Positions 26,787-35,957 are shown, numbered from the stretch's first letter. The stretch is DNA of 64,000 nt from Rahnella bonaserana (GCF_019049675.1 NZ_JAFMOW010000061.1:124001-188000), one strand, 5' to 3'. Program-made: numbers and translations. Notes: generated by a model not told the origin, from the sequence alone.

Positions 26787-28181
26787 TTATCCTTGTTGAC
26801 TCAATGTGTTGTCTTCCCCGCCACCCAGCGCCAGCCAGAGTTTCATCGTGGAATACAGGTAGTTATATTGCGTGGTGACCAGCGTGTTCTCGCTGTCCAG
26901 CAAGGTGTTCTGTGCGTCGAGCAGCGTCTGGTACACCACGGCACCGTGCCGGTACTGGCTTTCCACCAGCGCCAGCCGCTGCCGGCTTAATGCCAGATCG
27001 TCCAGCTGCCGTTGCTTTTCCTGCTGATAGGTCAGGCGCTGCGACATGGCATTGTCGATATCCTGCAACGCGCTGTAGGACGCGCTGCGAAACTGCATCG
27101 CCGCGGTTTGCACATCCAGACCGGATTGCTCCACGGTCAGCCGTACTTTGTTCCATTCGATAAACGGTAAGTCGAGCGCAGAACCCAGCGTTCTGGCCGG
27201 ATTGCTGAACCATTGCTGAAACACAGCAGCCCCGGCATTCAGTGACGCATTCAACGTCAGCGACGGATAAAAACTCAGCCGCGCGACATCAGAACCCGCC
27301 AGCGCCGCACGCAGATTCAGCTCAGCTGACTGCACGTCCGGCCTTCTGGCGATCACGTCCAGCGGTAAACGCTGCGCCACCGGCACGCTCTGATGAATAT
27401 CCAGCGACTGACGCTCTGCAGGGTATTGTCCCGGCGGACGGCTGAGTAAAATCGCCAGTGCATTACGGTTTTCATCGCGCTGTTGAAACAAATCGCGCAG
27501 GTTGTTTTCGCGGCTCAGCACTGTTTGCTGTGCCTGTAAATAATCCAGCTGACCGAGATCACCGGCTTTCCAGCGCGAGGTCACCATCACCAGCGTTTCA
27601 CGGGCAATCGCCAGGCTTTGCTGCAAATTACTGATCTGCTGATTCAGGCTGGCAATCTGCCAGTAAAGCTGCGAGGTAGTGCCGATAAGCGTCAGCGCGG
27701 TAGCCTGCAAATCCTGCTGCGAGGCTTTTGCCAGCCAGTCTGACTGCTCACGGGTACGGGCCAGTTTCCCCCACAGATCCAGCTCATAAGAGGCCGACAG
27801 CGCACTGGCGTAGCTTTCCACCGGCGTGGTTTGGCGGCGCATATTTTTGGTGTTACTGGCTGATGAGTTGGCAGAAAAATCAGGGGTCAGATTCAGATCT
27901 GAGATCCCCGCCGTCAGCAGCGCCTGCCGCAGTTTTATCCCTGCCAGTGCCAGATCGTTATTGCTTTGCAGCGCGGAAACGATCAGCCGTGACAGCTGCG
28001 GGTCATCAAAGTTATCCCACCAGTGCGGGGAAAATTTCGCCACGCCTTCGCCGGTATCCTGCACACGCCAGGTTTGCGGCACTGACAGCAGCGGCCGCTG
28101 GTATTCGCTTTTCAGCGCCTGACCACAGCCGGTCAGCAGTAGCGTCATCGCGGCCATTGAGAGTAAATTCAGTTTGTTCAT
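26787..28181 (-). CDS. Outer-membrane efflux lipoprotein (NodT/TolC-like)
   Basis: 464 residues. Start at 28181 ([20 protein letters not shown]) gives a lipoprotein signal with lipobox LTGC; a longer open frame upstream lies inside the macB-like gene and is unlikely. Two repeats of the outer-membrane efflux protein family follow (LSRLIVSALQSNNDLALAGI..., ending at about YLYSTMKLWLALGGG). It forms the outer-membrane channel of tripartite exporters. Overlaps the macB-like gene by 4 bp, so it belongs with the MacAB-like proteins. Confidence 0.9.
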   Translation of the reverse strand: MNKLNLLSMAAMTLLLTGCGQALKSEYQRPLLSVPQTWRVQDTGEGVAKFSPHWWDNFDDPQLSRLIVSALQSNNDLALAGIKLRQALLTAGISDLNLTPDFSANSSASNTKNMRRQTTPVESYASALSASYELDLWGKLARTREQSDWLAKASQQDLQATALTLIGTTSQLYWQIASLNQQISNLQQSLAIARETLVMVTSRWKAGDLGQLDYLQAQQTVLSRENNLRDLFQQRDENRNALAILLSRPPGQYPAERQSLDIHQSVPVAQRLPLDVIARRPDVQSAELNLRAALAGSDVARLSFYPSLTLNASLNAGAAVFQQWFSNPARTLGSALDLPFIEWNKVRLTVEQSGLDVQTAAMQFRSASYSALQDIDNAMSQRLTYQQEKQRQLDDLALSRQRLALVESQYRHGAVVYQTLLDAQNTLLDSENTLVTTQYNYLYSTMKLWLALGGGEDNTLSQQG

Positions 28182-30121
28182 TCGCGTGCCAGCGCCTCTG
28201 TCGGATGCAAACGCGCGGCGTTGCGGGCCGGGAAAAAGCCGAAGCCGAGCCCGATAAGCGCCGAGAAACCGCAGGCTAAAAGGATCGGCGGCCAGGTGAA
28301 AATCATGGTGAATTCCTGCGTAACCTGAGAAAAAATCAGCCCCGCCACGCCGGATCCGACAATGCCGATCAAGCCTCCGAGGGTACAAATCACCACCGCC
28401 TCAATCAGGAACTGACGCATGATGTCCGCCGGACGTGCGCCGACCGACAGACGAATGCCGATCTCGTGCGTCCTTTCCGTCACCGACACCAGCATGATGT
28501 TCATCACGCCCACACCGCCCACCAGCAGGGAAATGCCGGCGATAGCGGTGATCAGCAACGTCATGGATTCCGACGTTTTGCGGATGGTTTTCGTCAGCTG
28601 GTCATTGGTCATGGTGAAGAAGTCGCGTTTGCCATGCGACGCATCCAGCAGTTGTTCGACGTTGCGCTGGGCGACATCCGTCGGATAGCCGTCGGCAATG
28701 CGCAGGGTGATGGATTGCAGCGGCGTATCCCCCGACATGCGCTCCAGCAAAGAGGTGTAAGGGATCCACGCGCCGAGCTGCTCGCCGATATACTTCGGCC
28801 CTTTTTTATCCGCCACGCCGATCACCCGGTAAGGCACGCCGGAAAGCTGAATAATTTCTCCCAGCGGATCCTGTCCGGGAAACAAGGTACTGCGCACATT
28901 CGGGTCGATGATCACCACCGGTTCCCGGTCGTCGAGATCGCGGGGCGTAAAGCGGTTACCGGCGATAAAGTTCAGCCCCTGCACGCGAAAGAAGCCGTTA
29001 CTGACGCCCGACAGCGACACCAGCACCTGTTTGCCGCCGCGGATCGCCATCACGGTTTTGCTCACCACCGGCGACAGGCTGTCGATGTAAGGCTGTCTGC
29101 CGAGCAAATCCACATCTTCCAGCGTCAGGGAACGTTCGAAATCTGGCCGTGGTTTATCCCAGCCCAGGCCGGGCTGAATTTCGATGGTGCTAGTACCAAG
29201 CTGGCTTATCTGGCTGAGGATGCTCTGCCGTGCGCCCTCGCCTACCGCCATCGAGGACACCACAGAAGAGATGCCGATAATGATGCCGAGCATAGAAAGA
29301 AAAGCGCGGATCCGGTGCCCGAGCAGGGAACGCCACGCCATGCGCACCGCTTCTTTCAGGCTTTGCCAGAGCGGCGTGCGTCCTGTGGCGGCAATAGCTG
29401 GTAAGCCCTGAGATTTACCCTGTTTCATCACCGGATTGATGCGGTCCGCGACAATCTCGCCGTCGTGAATTTCGACGATGCGCTGGCACTGTTCGGCAAT
29501 GCTGCGGTCGTGGGTGACGATAATCAGCGTATGTCCGGCCTGATGCAGTCCATGCAAAATCGCCATCAGTTCCTGACCGCTGGTGCTGTCGAGCGCGCCG
29601 GTCGGCTCATCGGCCAGGATCACCGGCGCACCGTTCATCAGCGCGCGCGCAATACTGACGCGTTGCTGCTGGCCGCCGGAAAGTTGCGCAGGCCGGTAAT
29701 GCATGCGGTTGCCAAGGCCTAACCGGGTGAGCAGATGTTCCGCCCGCGCCTGACGTTCTGCCGCCGGCATGTCGGTATACAGCGCCGGAATGGTGACGTT
29801 TTCAATGGCCGTGAGATACGGCATCAGGTGATAGCGCTGAAAAATAAAACCCAGATACTGGCTGCGCAATTGCGCCAGCTGTTCGCTGGTCGCCACATGC
29901 GCAGGCACATCCATAATGCGCATTTCGCCTTCCGACGGTTTATCCAGACAACCGAGAATATTCATCAGCGTCGATTTACCCGAACCGGACGCGCCGATAA
30001 TCGCCAGCATTTCACCGGCATTCACGCGCAGGGAAATATCGCGGAGCACCGTGACGGCAGCATTACCCTCACCAAAACGGCGGGAGATATGCGAAAGTTC
30101 AATGACCGGAGAATTAGCCAT
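28178..30121 (-). CDS. MacB-like ABC transporter (ATPase-permease)
   Basis: 647 residues. N-terminal ATPase with Walker [11 protein letters not shown], signature [15 protein letters not shown] and Walker [13 protein letters not shown]; then one membrane segment, a large periplasmic domain and three C-terminal segments, the MacB arrangement. MacB works as a mechanotransmission pump moving periplasmic substrates through MacA and an outer-membrane channel. The start [16 protein letters not shown] at 30121 overlaps the MacA-like gene by 8 bp. Substrate unknown; its place in this operon suggests the double-glycine peptide or a modified form of it. Confidence 0.9.
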   Translation of the reverse strand: MANSPVIELSHISRRFGEGNAAVTVLRDISLRVNAGEMLAIIGASGSGKSTLMNILGCLDKPSEGEMRIMDVPAHVATSEQLAQLRSQYLGFIFQRYHLMPYLTAIENVTIPALYTDMPAAERQARAEHLLTRLGLGNRMHYRPAQLSGGQQQRVSIARALMNGAPVILADEPTGALDSTSGQELMAILHGLHQAGHTLIIVTHDRSIAEQCQRIVEIHDGEIVADRINPVMKQGKSQGLPAIAATGRTPLWQSLKEAVRMAWRSLLGHRIRAFLSMLGIIIGISSVVSSMAVGEGARQSILSQISQLGTSTIEIQPGLGWDKPRPDFERSLTLEDVDLLGRQPYIDSLSPVVSKTVMAIRGGKQVLVSLSGVSNGFFRVQGLNFIAGNRFTPRDLDDREPVVIIDPNVRSTLFPGQDPLGEIIQLSGVPYRVIGVADKKGPKYIGEQLGAWIPYTSLLERMSGDTPLQSITLRIADGYPTDVAQRNVEQLLDASHGKRDFFTMTNDQLTKTIRKTSESMTLLITAIAGISLLVGGVGVMNIMLVSVTERTHEIGIRLSVGARPADIMRQFLIEAVVICTLGGLIGIVGSGVAGLIFSQVTQEFTMIFTWPPILLACGFSALIGLGFGFFPARNAARLHPTEALARE

Positions 30122-31295
30122 TTGCCGTCCCTGCCTCATTTTGCATAATCACCACGCGCTCACCCTCGCGCAGCCCGTCTTTCACTTCGACAAACTGACG
30201 GTCATTGATGCCCGCACGGATCACCCGTTGTTCGGTCTTGTCACCGTTCACTACCTGCACCTGATAACGGTCATCGCCCAGTGGCTGCCCCAGCGCCATC
30301 ACCGGCAGACGCAGCACATTTTTAGCCTGCTCTGTGACGATAAATACCTGCGCGGTCATTGAAGTGCGCAGCAGATGATCAGGGTTCGGCACGCTGAACA
30401 CGCCGTTGTAATAGACGGCAGAAGGTTGCTGAGTCTGGCTGCTGGCGCTTTCATCCTGTAAGGCGTCATTTGGCGCATCCTGTAACGTGCCCATCACGCT
30501 CTGATAGCGATGTTTGGGATCGGCGACCACGTAAAACCACAGCGGCTGACCGGGATGCACTTTCAGGATGTCGGTTTCTGAGATGCGGGTTTGCACCGTC
30601 ATGGTATCGACGTTAGCCAGCACCAGAATGGTCGGCGCGGTCTGCGAGGACACCACGGTTTGCCCTTCTTTGGTGACGATGCCGAGCACCTGCCCGTCCA
30701 CCGGTGCCAGGATCCGCGTATAGCCCAGATTGGCTTTCGCGGTTTCCAGCGCCATCTGCGCCTGCACAATCTGCGCTTCGTTGACTTTGATCTGCGCTTT
30801 CTGGGTATCGACTTTGGCCTGCGCCTGTTCGAGGTTACTTTTGGTGCCAGAACCGTCGCGATCCAGCTGTAACTGACGTTTCAGCTCCAGCTGATATTGC
30901 GTAAGCGTAAACAGCGACGCCTGTTTTTGCGCCACGGCACTGTCGAGTTCCGCTTCGGATTTACGCAGTTCGCTTTGCTGCAACGTCGGATCAATTTCCG
31001 CCAGCAACTGGCCTTTGGTGACCCGGTCGCCCGCACGGACATACAGTTTCTTTAACTGCCCGTTGACCTGAGCACCTACATTCACCTGCACAGAAGGTTT
31101 GAGGATGCCGGTCGCCAGTACGGTTTTTTCGATATCCCCGCGCCCTATGGCCTGCGAAACCAGCGGCGCAGTGGTGCCGGACATCATGCTGTGCACGCCG
31201 TACGCAGCAGCGACCAGCAGGATCAACACCACGAGGATCAGCGTATAAAATGCCCTGCGGCGTCCCGCGGCGATTTGTCTGAATGAGAAACTCAC
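30114..31295 (-). CDS. MacA-like membrane fusion protein (HlyD family)
   Basis: 393 residues: one N-terminal membrane anchor (FYTLILVVLILLVAAAYGV), lipoyl/barrel-sandwich halves (GAQVNGQLKKLYVRAGDRV; LAPVDGQVLGIVTKEGQTV) separated by a coiled-coil hairpin (about 110-185, rich in Gln, Ala and Lys), then beta-barrel and membrane-proximal domains. Periplasmic adaptor linking an inner-membrane ABC protein to the outer-membrane channel. Overlaps the C39 exporter gene by 4 bp (ATGA) and the macB-like gene by 8 bp, so it could serve either ABC protein. Confidence 0.9.
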   Translation of the reverse strand: MSFSFRQIAAGRRRAFYTLILVVLILLVAAAYGVHSMMSGTTAPLVSQAIGRGDIEKTVLATGILKPSVQVNVGAQVNGQLKKLYVRAGDRVTKGQLLAEIDPTLQQSELRKSEAELDSAVAQKQASLFTLTQYQLELKRQLQLDRDGSGTKSNLEQAQAKVDTQKAQIKVNEAQIVQAQMALETAKANLGYTRILAPVDGQVLGIVTKEGQTVVSSQTAPTILVLANVDTMTVQTRISETDILKVHPGQPLWFYVVADPKHRYQSVMGTLQDAPNDALQDESASSQTQQPSAVYYNGVFSVPNPDHLLRTSMTAQVFIVTEQAKNVLRLPVMALGQPLGDDRYQVQVVNGDKTEQRVIRAGINDRQFVEVKDGLREGERVVIMQNEAGTANG

Positions 31296-33430
31296 GCCGG
31301 TTCTCCTTGCGCGGTGAGAGCGGAAATCACGGCGTCACTCTGTGCAGCGATGCAGCCATTTCTCATCACACAGATTCGGTCAAACAAGGCCAGCGCCGTT
31401 TCACTGTGCGTGACGGTGATCAGGGTTTTTGCGTATTCCCGGCAATGGCTGATCAGGGTTTGCATCACCTGCTGCGCCGTTTCTTCATCGAGATTGGCCG
31501 TCGGCTCGTCGAGTACCATCACCGGACAATCGCTGTACATCGCACGTGCCAGCATCAGGCGCTGACGCTGGCCCAGCGACAATGCGGGATGGCTTTCACG
31601 GATCAGCGCATTTTGTTTGCCTGGCAGTCGGTCGATGACGTCAGTCAGGTTCAAGCCGCGCAATGACTTATCAATACGCCGCTGTTTTTGCGCGTCGTGT
31701 TCACGATCAAAGAGCGTGATGTTTTGCAGAACACTGGTATTGAACAGAATGTCTTCCTGACTTTGCAGGAAGAACAGCTTCTGCGCCTGACGGCTGCTGA
31801 CCGGCTGTCCGTCGGCAAGGATTTCACCGCCCTGAGGTTCGATAAGCCCGGTAATGACTTTCAGCAGCGTACTTTTCCCGGCGCCCGACTCGCCGACAAT
31901 CGCCAGCATTTCGCCATGACGCACAGTCACAGACACGTGATCCAGCACCGGCTTACCCGGATCGTAAGCAAACTGCAGTTCCCGGTAACTGAGCTCTTGG
32001 CTGAAGCGGACAGGCGGCAGTAAGTCGCCAGTGGCCTCTTCCCTGACCTGCGGGAACAGATCGGCTGCGCGGGTATCAATCACGTGCAGCTGATTCTTTT
32101 GCAGCACGGAGAAGAAAATCTGCGTGATGTAGGCGGTGAAAATCTGGCGCACAAAGCTGTAGGCAAAGAATTCGCCCAGTGAAATCCGGTTATCTTTCAG
32201 CAGCGGCAGCGCCAGCAGCATGAAGAAGACCATTTCGAGGCTGCCAATCAGCTGATACAGGCTGCTTTTCACCTGCTCGTACACTTTCTGTTTCTGACGG
32301 CAGTCAAACAGTGAAAGCGCATAGGCGGCGAATGCCGTCTGGCGCTGACTGTTCAGTCCGGCAGATTTGAGCGTGGCAAACCCCTGAATAGTTTCCAGCA
32401 GGAAGTCGCTTTGTTCTGCACTCTTTACCTGAACCTGCTGGGTGTAATAGCGGTCACGGAAAATCGCCCAGACGCTGACCAGCCCCATCAGCGTGACGCC
32501 GATGGCGGAAATGCCAGCCAGCAGCGGGCTGATATAGCACATCACCGCCAGCGCAATCACACCGACCACCCAGTCCACACGCAGGCCGTTATCCAGCTCG
32601 ATTTTTTGCGCCGCCGCCATTTGCCAGTTAGAGAAACGGCTGTAGATTTCACCGGGACTGCGCTTTTCAAAAAAAGACAGGGTGTTGGTCAGCAGACGGG
32701 CAAAGCCGCTGACGCTCTGCATCACCACAAAACGTTTAATAAACCGCTCAGTCACGCTGCGCACAATAAACGCCAGCAGTGTCGAGACGACAAAGGCCAG
32801 CAGATAATAGAAATACGGAAATTCAGTTTTGCCGCCGGAGGAGAAAACGTTGTTAATTGCCGAACTGACCATTACCGGCATGATGAATAAGGTCAGTGAA
32901 ACCAGAAATGCCAGTAACATCAGCCGGTAGATGCCGGGGATTGCCGCCGTCTGTTTCAGGCTCATGCATTCCAGCGCACGGAAACGACGCGTGCGCGGTT
33001 GTTTTTCTGCCGGTTGCGCAGTGCGCGGCGCCTCCTTATCAAGCACTACCGCGTAACCGCTGATTTCAGATCTGAGCGCGGCAATGGGCAGAAGCTGTTC
33101 ACCAATCGCCGGATTCATCACGCAGACATAGCTGCCCTGACGATAGGCCAGCAGAACATAGTGACTGGCACCGTAGTGCAAAATGGCCGGTAAAGGCAAT
33201 TCGGCCAGTTCATCGAAGTCAAACGCCACCGGATACGACGGGATCGCCAGCTCAGATAAGATGTCGCAAAGGGTGGACAGCGCGGTGCCGTGGGACGATG
33301 TCGGGAAACGTTCGCGCAGTGTTTCCAGCGGGGCGCTGATGCCCTGAGTCTCCGCCAGCATAGAAATACAGGCCAGCGCGCATTCGTTCGTTTCTGCCTG
33401 ATAAACCAGCTTAGGAATAATATTATCCAT
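31292..33430 (-). CDS. C39-peptidase-containing ABC exporter of double-glycine peptides
   Basis: 712 residues from the ATG at 33430, which has AAGG eight bases upstream; a longer start at 33496 would overlap the acyltransferase by 4 bp and cannot be excluded. Order: C39 peptidase domain (1-130), six-segment membrane domain (about 160-430), ATPase (IVGESGAGKSTLL, LSLGQRQRLMLARAM, VMVLDEPTANLD). The peptidase keeps Cys17 (ETNECALAC) and His90 (YGASHYVLL), but the third triad position is Asn106 (VMNPAIG) instead of Asp, at exactly the CvaB spacing. It should export, and perhaps trim, the 63-residue peptide encoded upstream. Confidence 0.9.
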   Translation of the reverse strand: MDNIIPKLVYQAETNECALACISMLAETQGISAPLETLRERFPTSSHGTALSTLCDILSELAIPSYPVAFDFDELAELPLPAILHYGASHYVLLAYRQGSYVCVMNPAIGEQLLPIAALRSEISGYAVVLDKEAPRTAQPAEKQPRTRRFRALECMSLKQTAAIPGIYRLMLLAFLVSLTLFIMPVMVSSAINNVFSSGGKTEFPYFYYLLAFVVSTLLAFIVRSVTERFIKRFVVMQSVSGFARLLTNTLSFFEKRSPGEIYSRFSNWQMAAAQKIELDNGLRVDWVVGVIALAVMCYISPLLAGISAIGVTLMGLVSVWAIFRDRYYTQQVQVKSAEQSDFLLETIQGFATLKSAGLNSQRQTAFAAYALSLFDCRQKQKVYEQVKSSLYQLIGSLEMVFFMLLALPLLKDNRISLGEFFAYSFVRQIFTAYITQIFFSVLQKNQLHVIDTRAADLFPQVREEATGDLLPPVRFSQELSYRELQFAYDPGKPVLDHVSVTVRHGEMLAIVGESGAGKSTLLKVITGLIEPQGGEILADGQPVSSRQAQKLFFLQSQEDILFNTSVLQNITLFDREHDAQKQRRIDKSLRGLNLTDVIDRLPGKQNALIRESHPALSLGQRQRLMLARAMYSDCPVMVLDEPTANLDEETAQQVMQTLISHCREYAKTLITVTHSETALALFDRICVMRNGCIAAQSDAVISALTAQGEPA

Positions 33431-33492
33431 AATCGATACCTTAAAACGCCCTGTTCTTTTCAGTAATATCGCGGCGCTGTTGCGGATGGATT

Positions 33493-34440
33493 TCATTCAT
33501 TAATAAAAAATAACGAATGCGAATGCCACAGCATCCAGTCGGTTGAATGTTCACGAATACTTTGTTCAATAATGCGCGGCATTTTTTCTTTTAATTCTTT
33601 TGCACTGACCGGGTCATGGATAACGATATTCAATCCCCTGTCATAATAAAGATGATAAAAAATCACCTTCGCAGACATCATTCTGGCCAGCCGGATAATC
33701 CCGCTATGTAAACTGGCGGGGCGACCAAATATCCGGCAGGGTAATTTTTCAGCTTTATCTTTACTGGCAAACTGCGTGAAATCAGGCGTGATATCCGGGA
33801 ATAAAATAATATTCCGCTGATTATCGGCGGCCTCCATGACTGACGTCATCAGATTTCCGGCAATGTTTTTATTATCTTCATGTATCGAGCAATAGGTCAG
33901 ATCGACGCCGCCCAGTTGCCGCTCCGCGGCGGAATGCGCATCCGCGCTGCGTGAAGTAATGACTGTCGCCTTACCCGGAAAAGCAGCGGCTCCGGCCATG
34001 GTACTCAGCACGTCCGACACCATGTGTAATGGCGCGAGGATCACCGGCTGACCGGCACGTTGCAGCGGCTCGACAACTGCATTGAGCCTGGCCGAACAGT
34101 CTGCCAGCTCCCGCAATGCCCGGCGGTTCTGCCCGTAGGTCACCGCCTGAATCAGCAGCTGTCGCCGCCGGGTCTGCCAGACATAATCAAATTTCTTATT
34201 ATCATTAATCAGACACTGACGGTTAGATTCTGCGACCGCCGCCCGCAATTTCACATCACGGCCTGTCAGCCCTAAAAAGCAACTAACGCGGGATAAAGCA
34301 AAAATAACGCGATAATGTATATGCCGGAATAATAAACAATGCGCCCTGTAGCCAGTAAGCCGGAGTTTATACAAAAACCACTGACATCTGACGGTGAGGT
34401 TTTTCCAAAACAGCGCGCACCACAGGGCCACGAATTTCAT
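33493..34440 (-). CDS. HtrB/LpxL-like lysophospholipid (lipid A type) acyltransferase
   Basis: 315 residues of the LpxL/HtrB acyltransferase family. The catalytic H-x4-D is H139 and D143 (APLHMVSDVL), and the C-terminal family stretch is DWMLWHSHS. Family members transfer acyl chains from acyl-ACP to lipid A precursors at the inner membrane; homologues also occur in aryl-polyene clusters. The ATG shares one base with the stop of the DsbA-like gene (TAATG). With an ACP and chain-building enzymes in the same operon, it probably uses that ACP as donor. The acceptor could be the peptide, a lipid, or something else. Confidence 0.82.
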   Translation of the reverse strand: MKFVALWCALFWKNLTVRCQWFLYKLRLTGYRAHCLLFRHIHYRVIFALSRVSCFLGLTGRDVKLRAAVAESNRQCLINDNKKFDYVWQTRRRQLLIQAVTYGQNRRALRELADCSARLNAVVEPLQRAGQPVILAPLHMVSDVLSTMAGAAAFPGKATVITSRSADAHSAAERQLGGVDLTYCSIHEDNKNIAGNLMTSVMEAADNQRNIILFPDITPDFTQFASKDKAEKLPCRIFGRPASLHSGIIRLARMMSAKVIFYHLYYDRGLNIVIHDPVSAKELKEKMPRIIEQSIREHSTDWMLWHSHSLFFINE

Positions 34441-35114
34441 TATTTCTCCGGCGCCTGATCATTCTTTAAAATAGAGAGTAATTTGTCAGAGAATGACGTG
34501 AAATCACGGTCCTGGATCGCCACCCACTTTTTGGACACAATAAAAGTCGGGGTTGCATTGATGTCGTAATACTGTGTCACGCGCGTCATATAATCCAGCA
34601 GGTTTTTGACTTCTGCGGACTGGCTGACTTTATGGTATTCATCGACATTTATCTTATTCTCTGCCAGCCACTCATCACGTTTTGCCGGGTCGCCAAGATC
34701 GATGTGATTTTTCATCACCGCGTCATAGGCGCTTTCACGGTGGGCTTCTTCAATTCCCATCACCTGCAAGGTGGCAAATACCGGTGCAAAGCGCGCCAGT
34801 CCGCCCTGATTATCCAGGCTAAAGTGCAGGCGAACCAGTTTCTTACCCGCTGGCATACGTTTTTCCAGCGCCTCGACATTCTTTTCGTTTAATGCACAGT
34901 AATGACAACCGTATGAGAAGATTTCAATAATATCTTCCCCGTCAGCAATCGGACTTTTAGCTAATTTATCCGCGGACAGTGACGTCAGAACCTGTTGTCC
35001 TTCATCGCTGGATTGATTGCGAACCAGGTAATGGATCCAGGCGGTAGTAATCAGTGCTGAAATAACCGCGACAAAAACGGTATACGCCAGAATGGGCAGA
35101 ATTCTTTTTTTCAT
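34440..35114 (-). CDS. DsbA-like thiol:disulfide oxidoreductase, membrane anchored
   Basis: 224 residues with an N-terminal membrane anchor or signal (ILPILAYTVFVAVISALITT) and a thioredoxin fold of the DsbA type: active site CHYC at C70-C73 (FSYGCHYCALNEK), a helical insertion, and the cis-proline loop INATPTFIVS. It presumably forms disulfides in the periplasm. Placed directly after the four-cysteine peptide gene, so a dedicated folding role for that peptide is likely. CHYC instead of CPHC suggests a redox potential different from DsbA. Confidence 0.88.
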   Translation of the reverse strand: MKKRILPILAYTVFVAVISALITTAWIHYLVRNQSSDEGQQVLTSLSADKLAKSPIADGEDIIEIFSYGCHYCALNEKNVEALEKRMPAGKKLVRLHFSLDNQGGLARFAPVFATLQVMGIEEAHRESAYDAVMKNHIDLGDPAKRDEWLAENKINVDEYHKVSQSAEVKNLLDYMTRVTQYYDINATPTFIVSKKWVAIQDRDFTSFSDKLLSILKNDQAPEK

Positions 35115-35172
35115 GGGGGGCTTTTCATCCTGAAAATAATAATACGCGACGCTCAGCGGGGAAGTATCAGGC

Positions 35173-35199
35173 GGGCGTTGTACAAGTAATACAACGCCC
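35173..35199 (-). promoter_or_regulatory. Stem-loop between the peptide gene and the rest of the operon
   Basis: Perfect 10-bp stem (GGGCGTTGTA / TACAACGCCC, 7-base loop) 55 bp after the peptide stop, without a T tract. In bacteriocin operons such hairpins often lower read-through so that precursor exceeds processing proteins; that role is inferred here. Confidence 0.65.
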
Positions 35200-35253
35200 T
35201 GTCAGATAAACAGTAAATCTACTTAATCTGATTTAATAAGAAACGAATGTTTC

Positions 35254-35445
35254 TTAGCCTACGTTACCGCAGTTGATAATTGCTGCGGCGGTGAAGGTTT
35301 TAGTCACAACACCGTTTTTATCAGTACAGGTTTTCACTGCATTACATACAGTGGTATCACCCACCAGGTTTAATTCAAAGCTGTTTACGCAAGTCGTGGT
35401 ACCGCCAACAATTGCGCTTGCTTCAGTCATGTTGATCTTTTTCAT
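35254..35445 (-). CDS. Double-glycine-leader peptide with four cysteines (bacteriocin-like precursor)
   Basis: 63 residues. The leader MKKINMTEASAIVGG fits the double-glycine consensus (Ile at -12, Glu at -8, Ile at -4, Gly-Gly at -2/-1). The predicted core is 48 residues, Thr/Val/Asn-rich and nearly neutral, with C19, C34, C40 and C59. Clear ribosome site AAGGATATCACAG. From memory it resembles small Enterobacterales proteins annotated DUF4762; this was not checked. First gene of an operon containing a C39 exporter and a DsbA-like protein, which supports secretion and disulfide bonding. Activity unknown: it could be a bacteriocin, a signal or a surface component. Confidence 0.85.
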   Translation of the reverse strand: MKKINMTEASAIVGGTTTCVNSFELNLVGDTTVCNAVKTCTDKNGVVTKTFTAAAIINCGNVG

Positions 35446-35924
35446 CTGTGATATCCTTATTTAGTTAGAATTAATATAAACAAAGTTTGGGCATATTATT
35501 CACTGACCTGTTTCCAGTGACGCCCCGCACAGAGAAAGTATTATAAAAATACATTCCCCTGCACGCCGAAATAATCACCTCGAACATAAACATTCAGGCT
35601 TTCATTGTCGGATGCGGCGCATTGTAGCGACGGTTTTTTAATTGGGCAATACACCCCAATGGACATAAGGCGCGCAATATCAACCGTTGAATTACACAGG
35701 TTGCAGGAGTTTTCTGATATAAAATTAAGATAAAGCACAGCGGATAAATTTAGCCGTGCCCGATGCCAGATCTGCCTTATTTAAGATGCAGGACATTTCT
35801 CAGGAAATATTAAGAATACAGGATCCTAAGATGGCAAAATTTTTTAAAAATATTTGACAGGAAAGGTTGTACAACGCTTTTGCGGGGATGCAGGGAGGAA
35901 AAATAAAACAAAGGGAGCTAACAT
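35446..35924. other. Upstream region of the peptide operon
   Basis: About 480 AT-rich bases between the peptide gene and the cheZ terminator. It must contain the promoter of the leftward peptide operon; no single promoter stands out clearly. This is also the right boundary of the island inserted between cheZ and flhB. A 65-codon GTG-initiated frame at 35541-35738 is not supported by a ribosome site. Confidence 0.5.
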
Positions 35925-35957
35925 CCCATCCGCTTCCTGTCACGGGAAACGGATGGG
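35925..35957 (-). terminator. Terminator downstream of cheZ
   Basis: CCCATCCG...CGGATGGG stem with an additional inner TTCC/GGAA pairing, 16 bp past the cheZ stop; the following T-rich stretch is interrupted. Marks the end of the che operon. Confidence 0.7.

Noticed and set aside
28466-29404. 312-codon plus-strand frame within the macB-like gene
   Set aside because: Antisense shadow, His/Arg-rich without domain features.
35541-35738. 65-codon minus-strand frame upstream of the peptide gene, cysteine-containing
   Set aside because: GTG start without a ribosome site, no family resemblance, and it lies in the expected promoter region; could be revisited as an immunity candidate.
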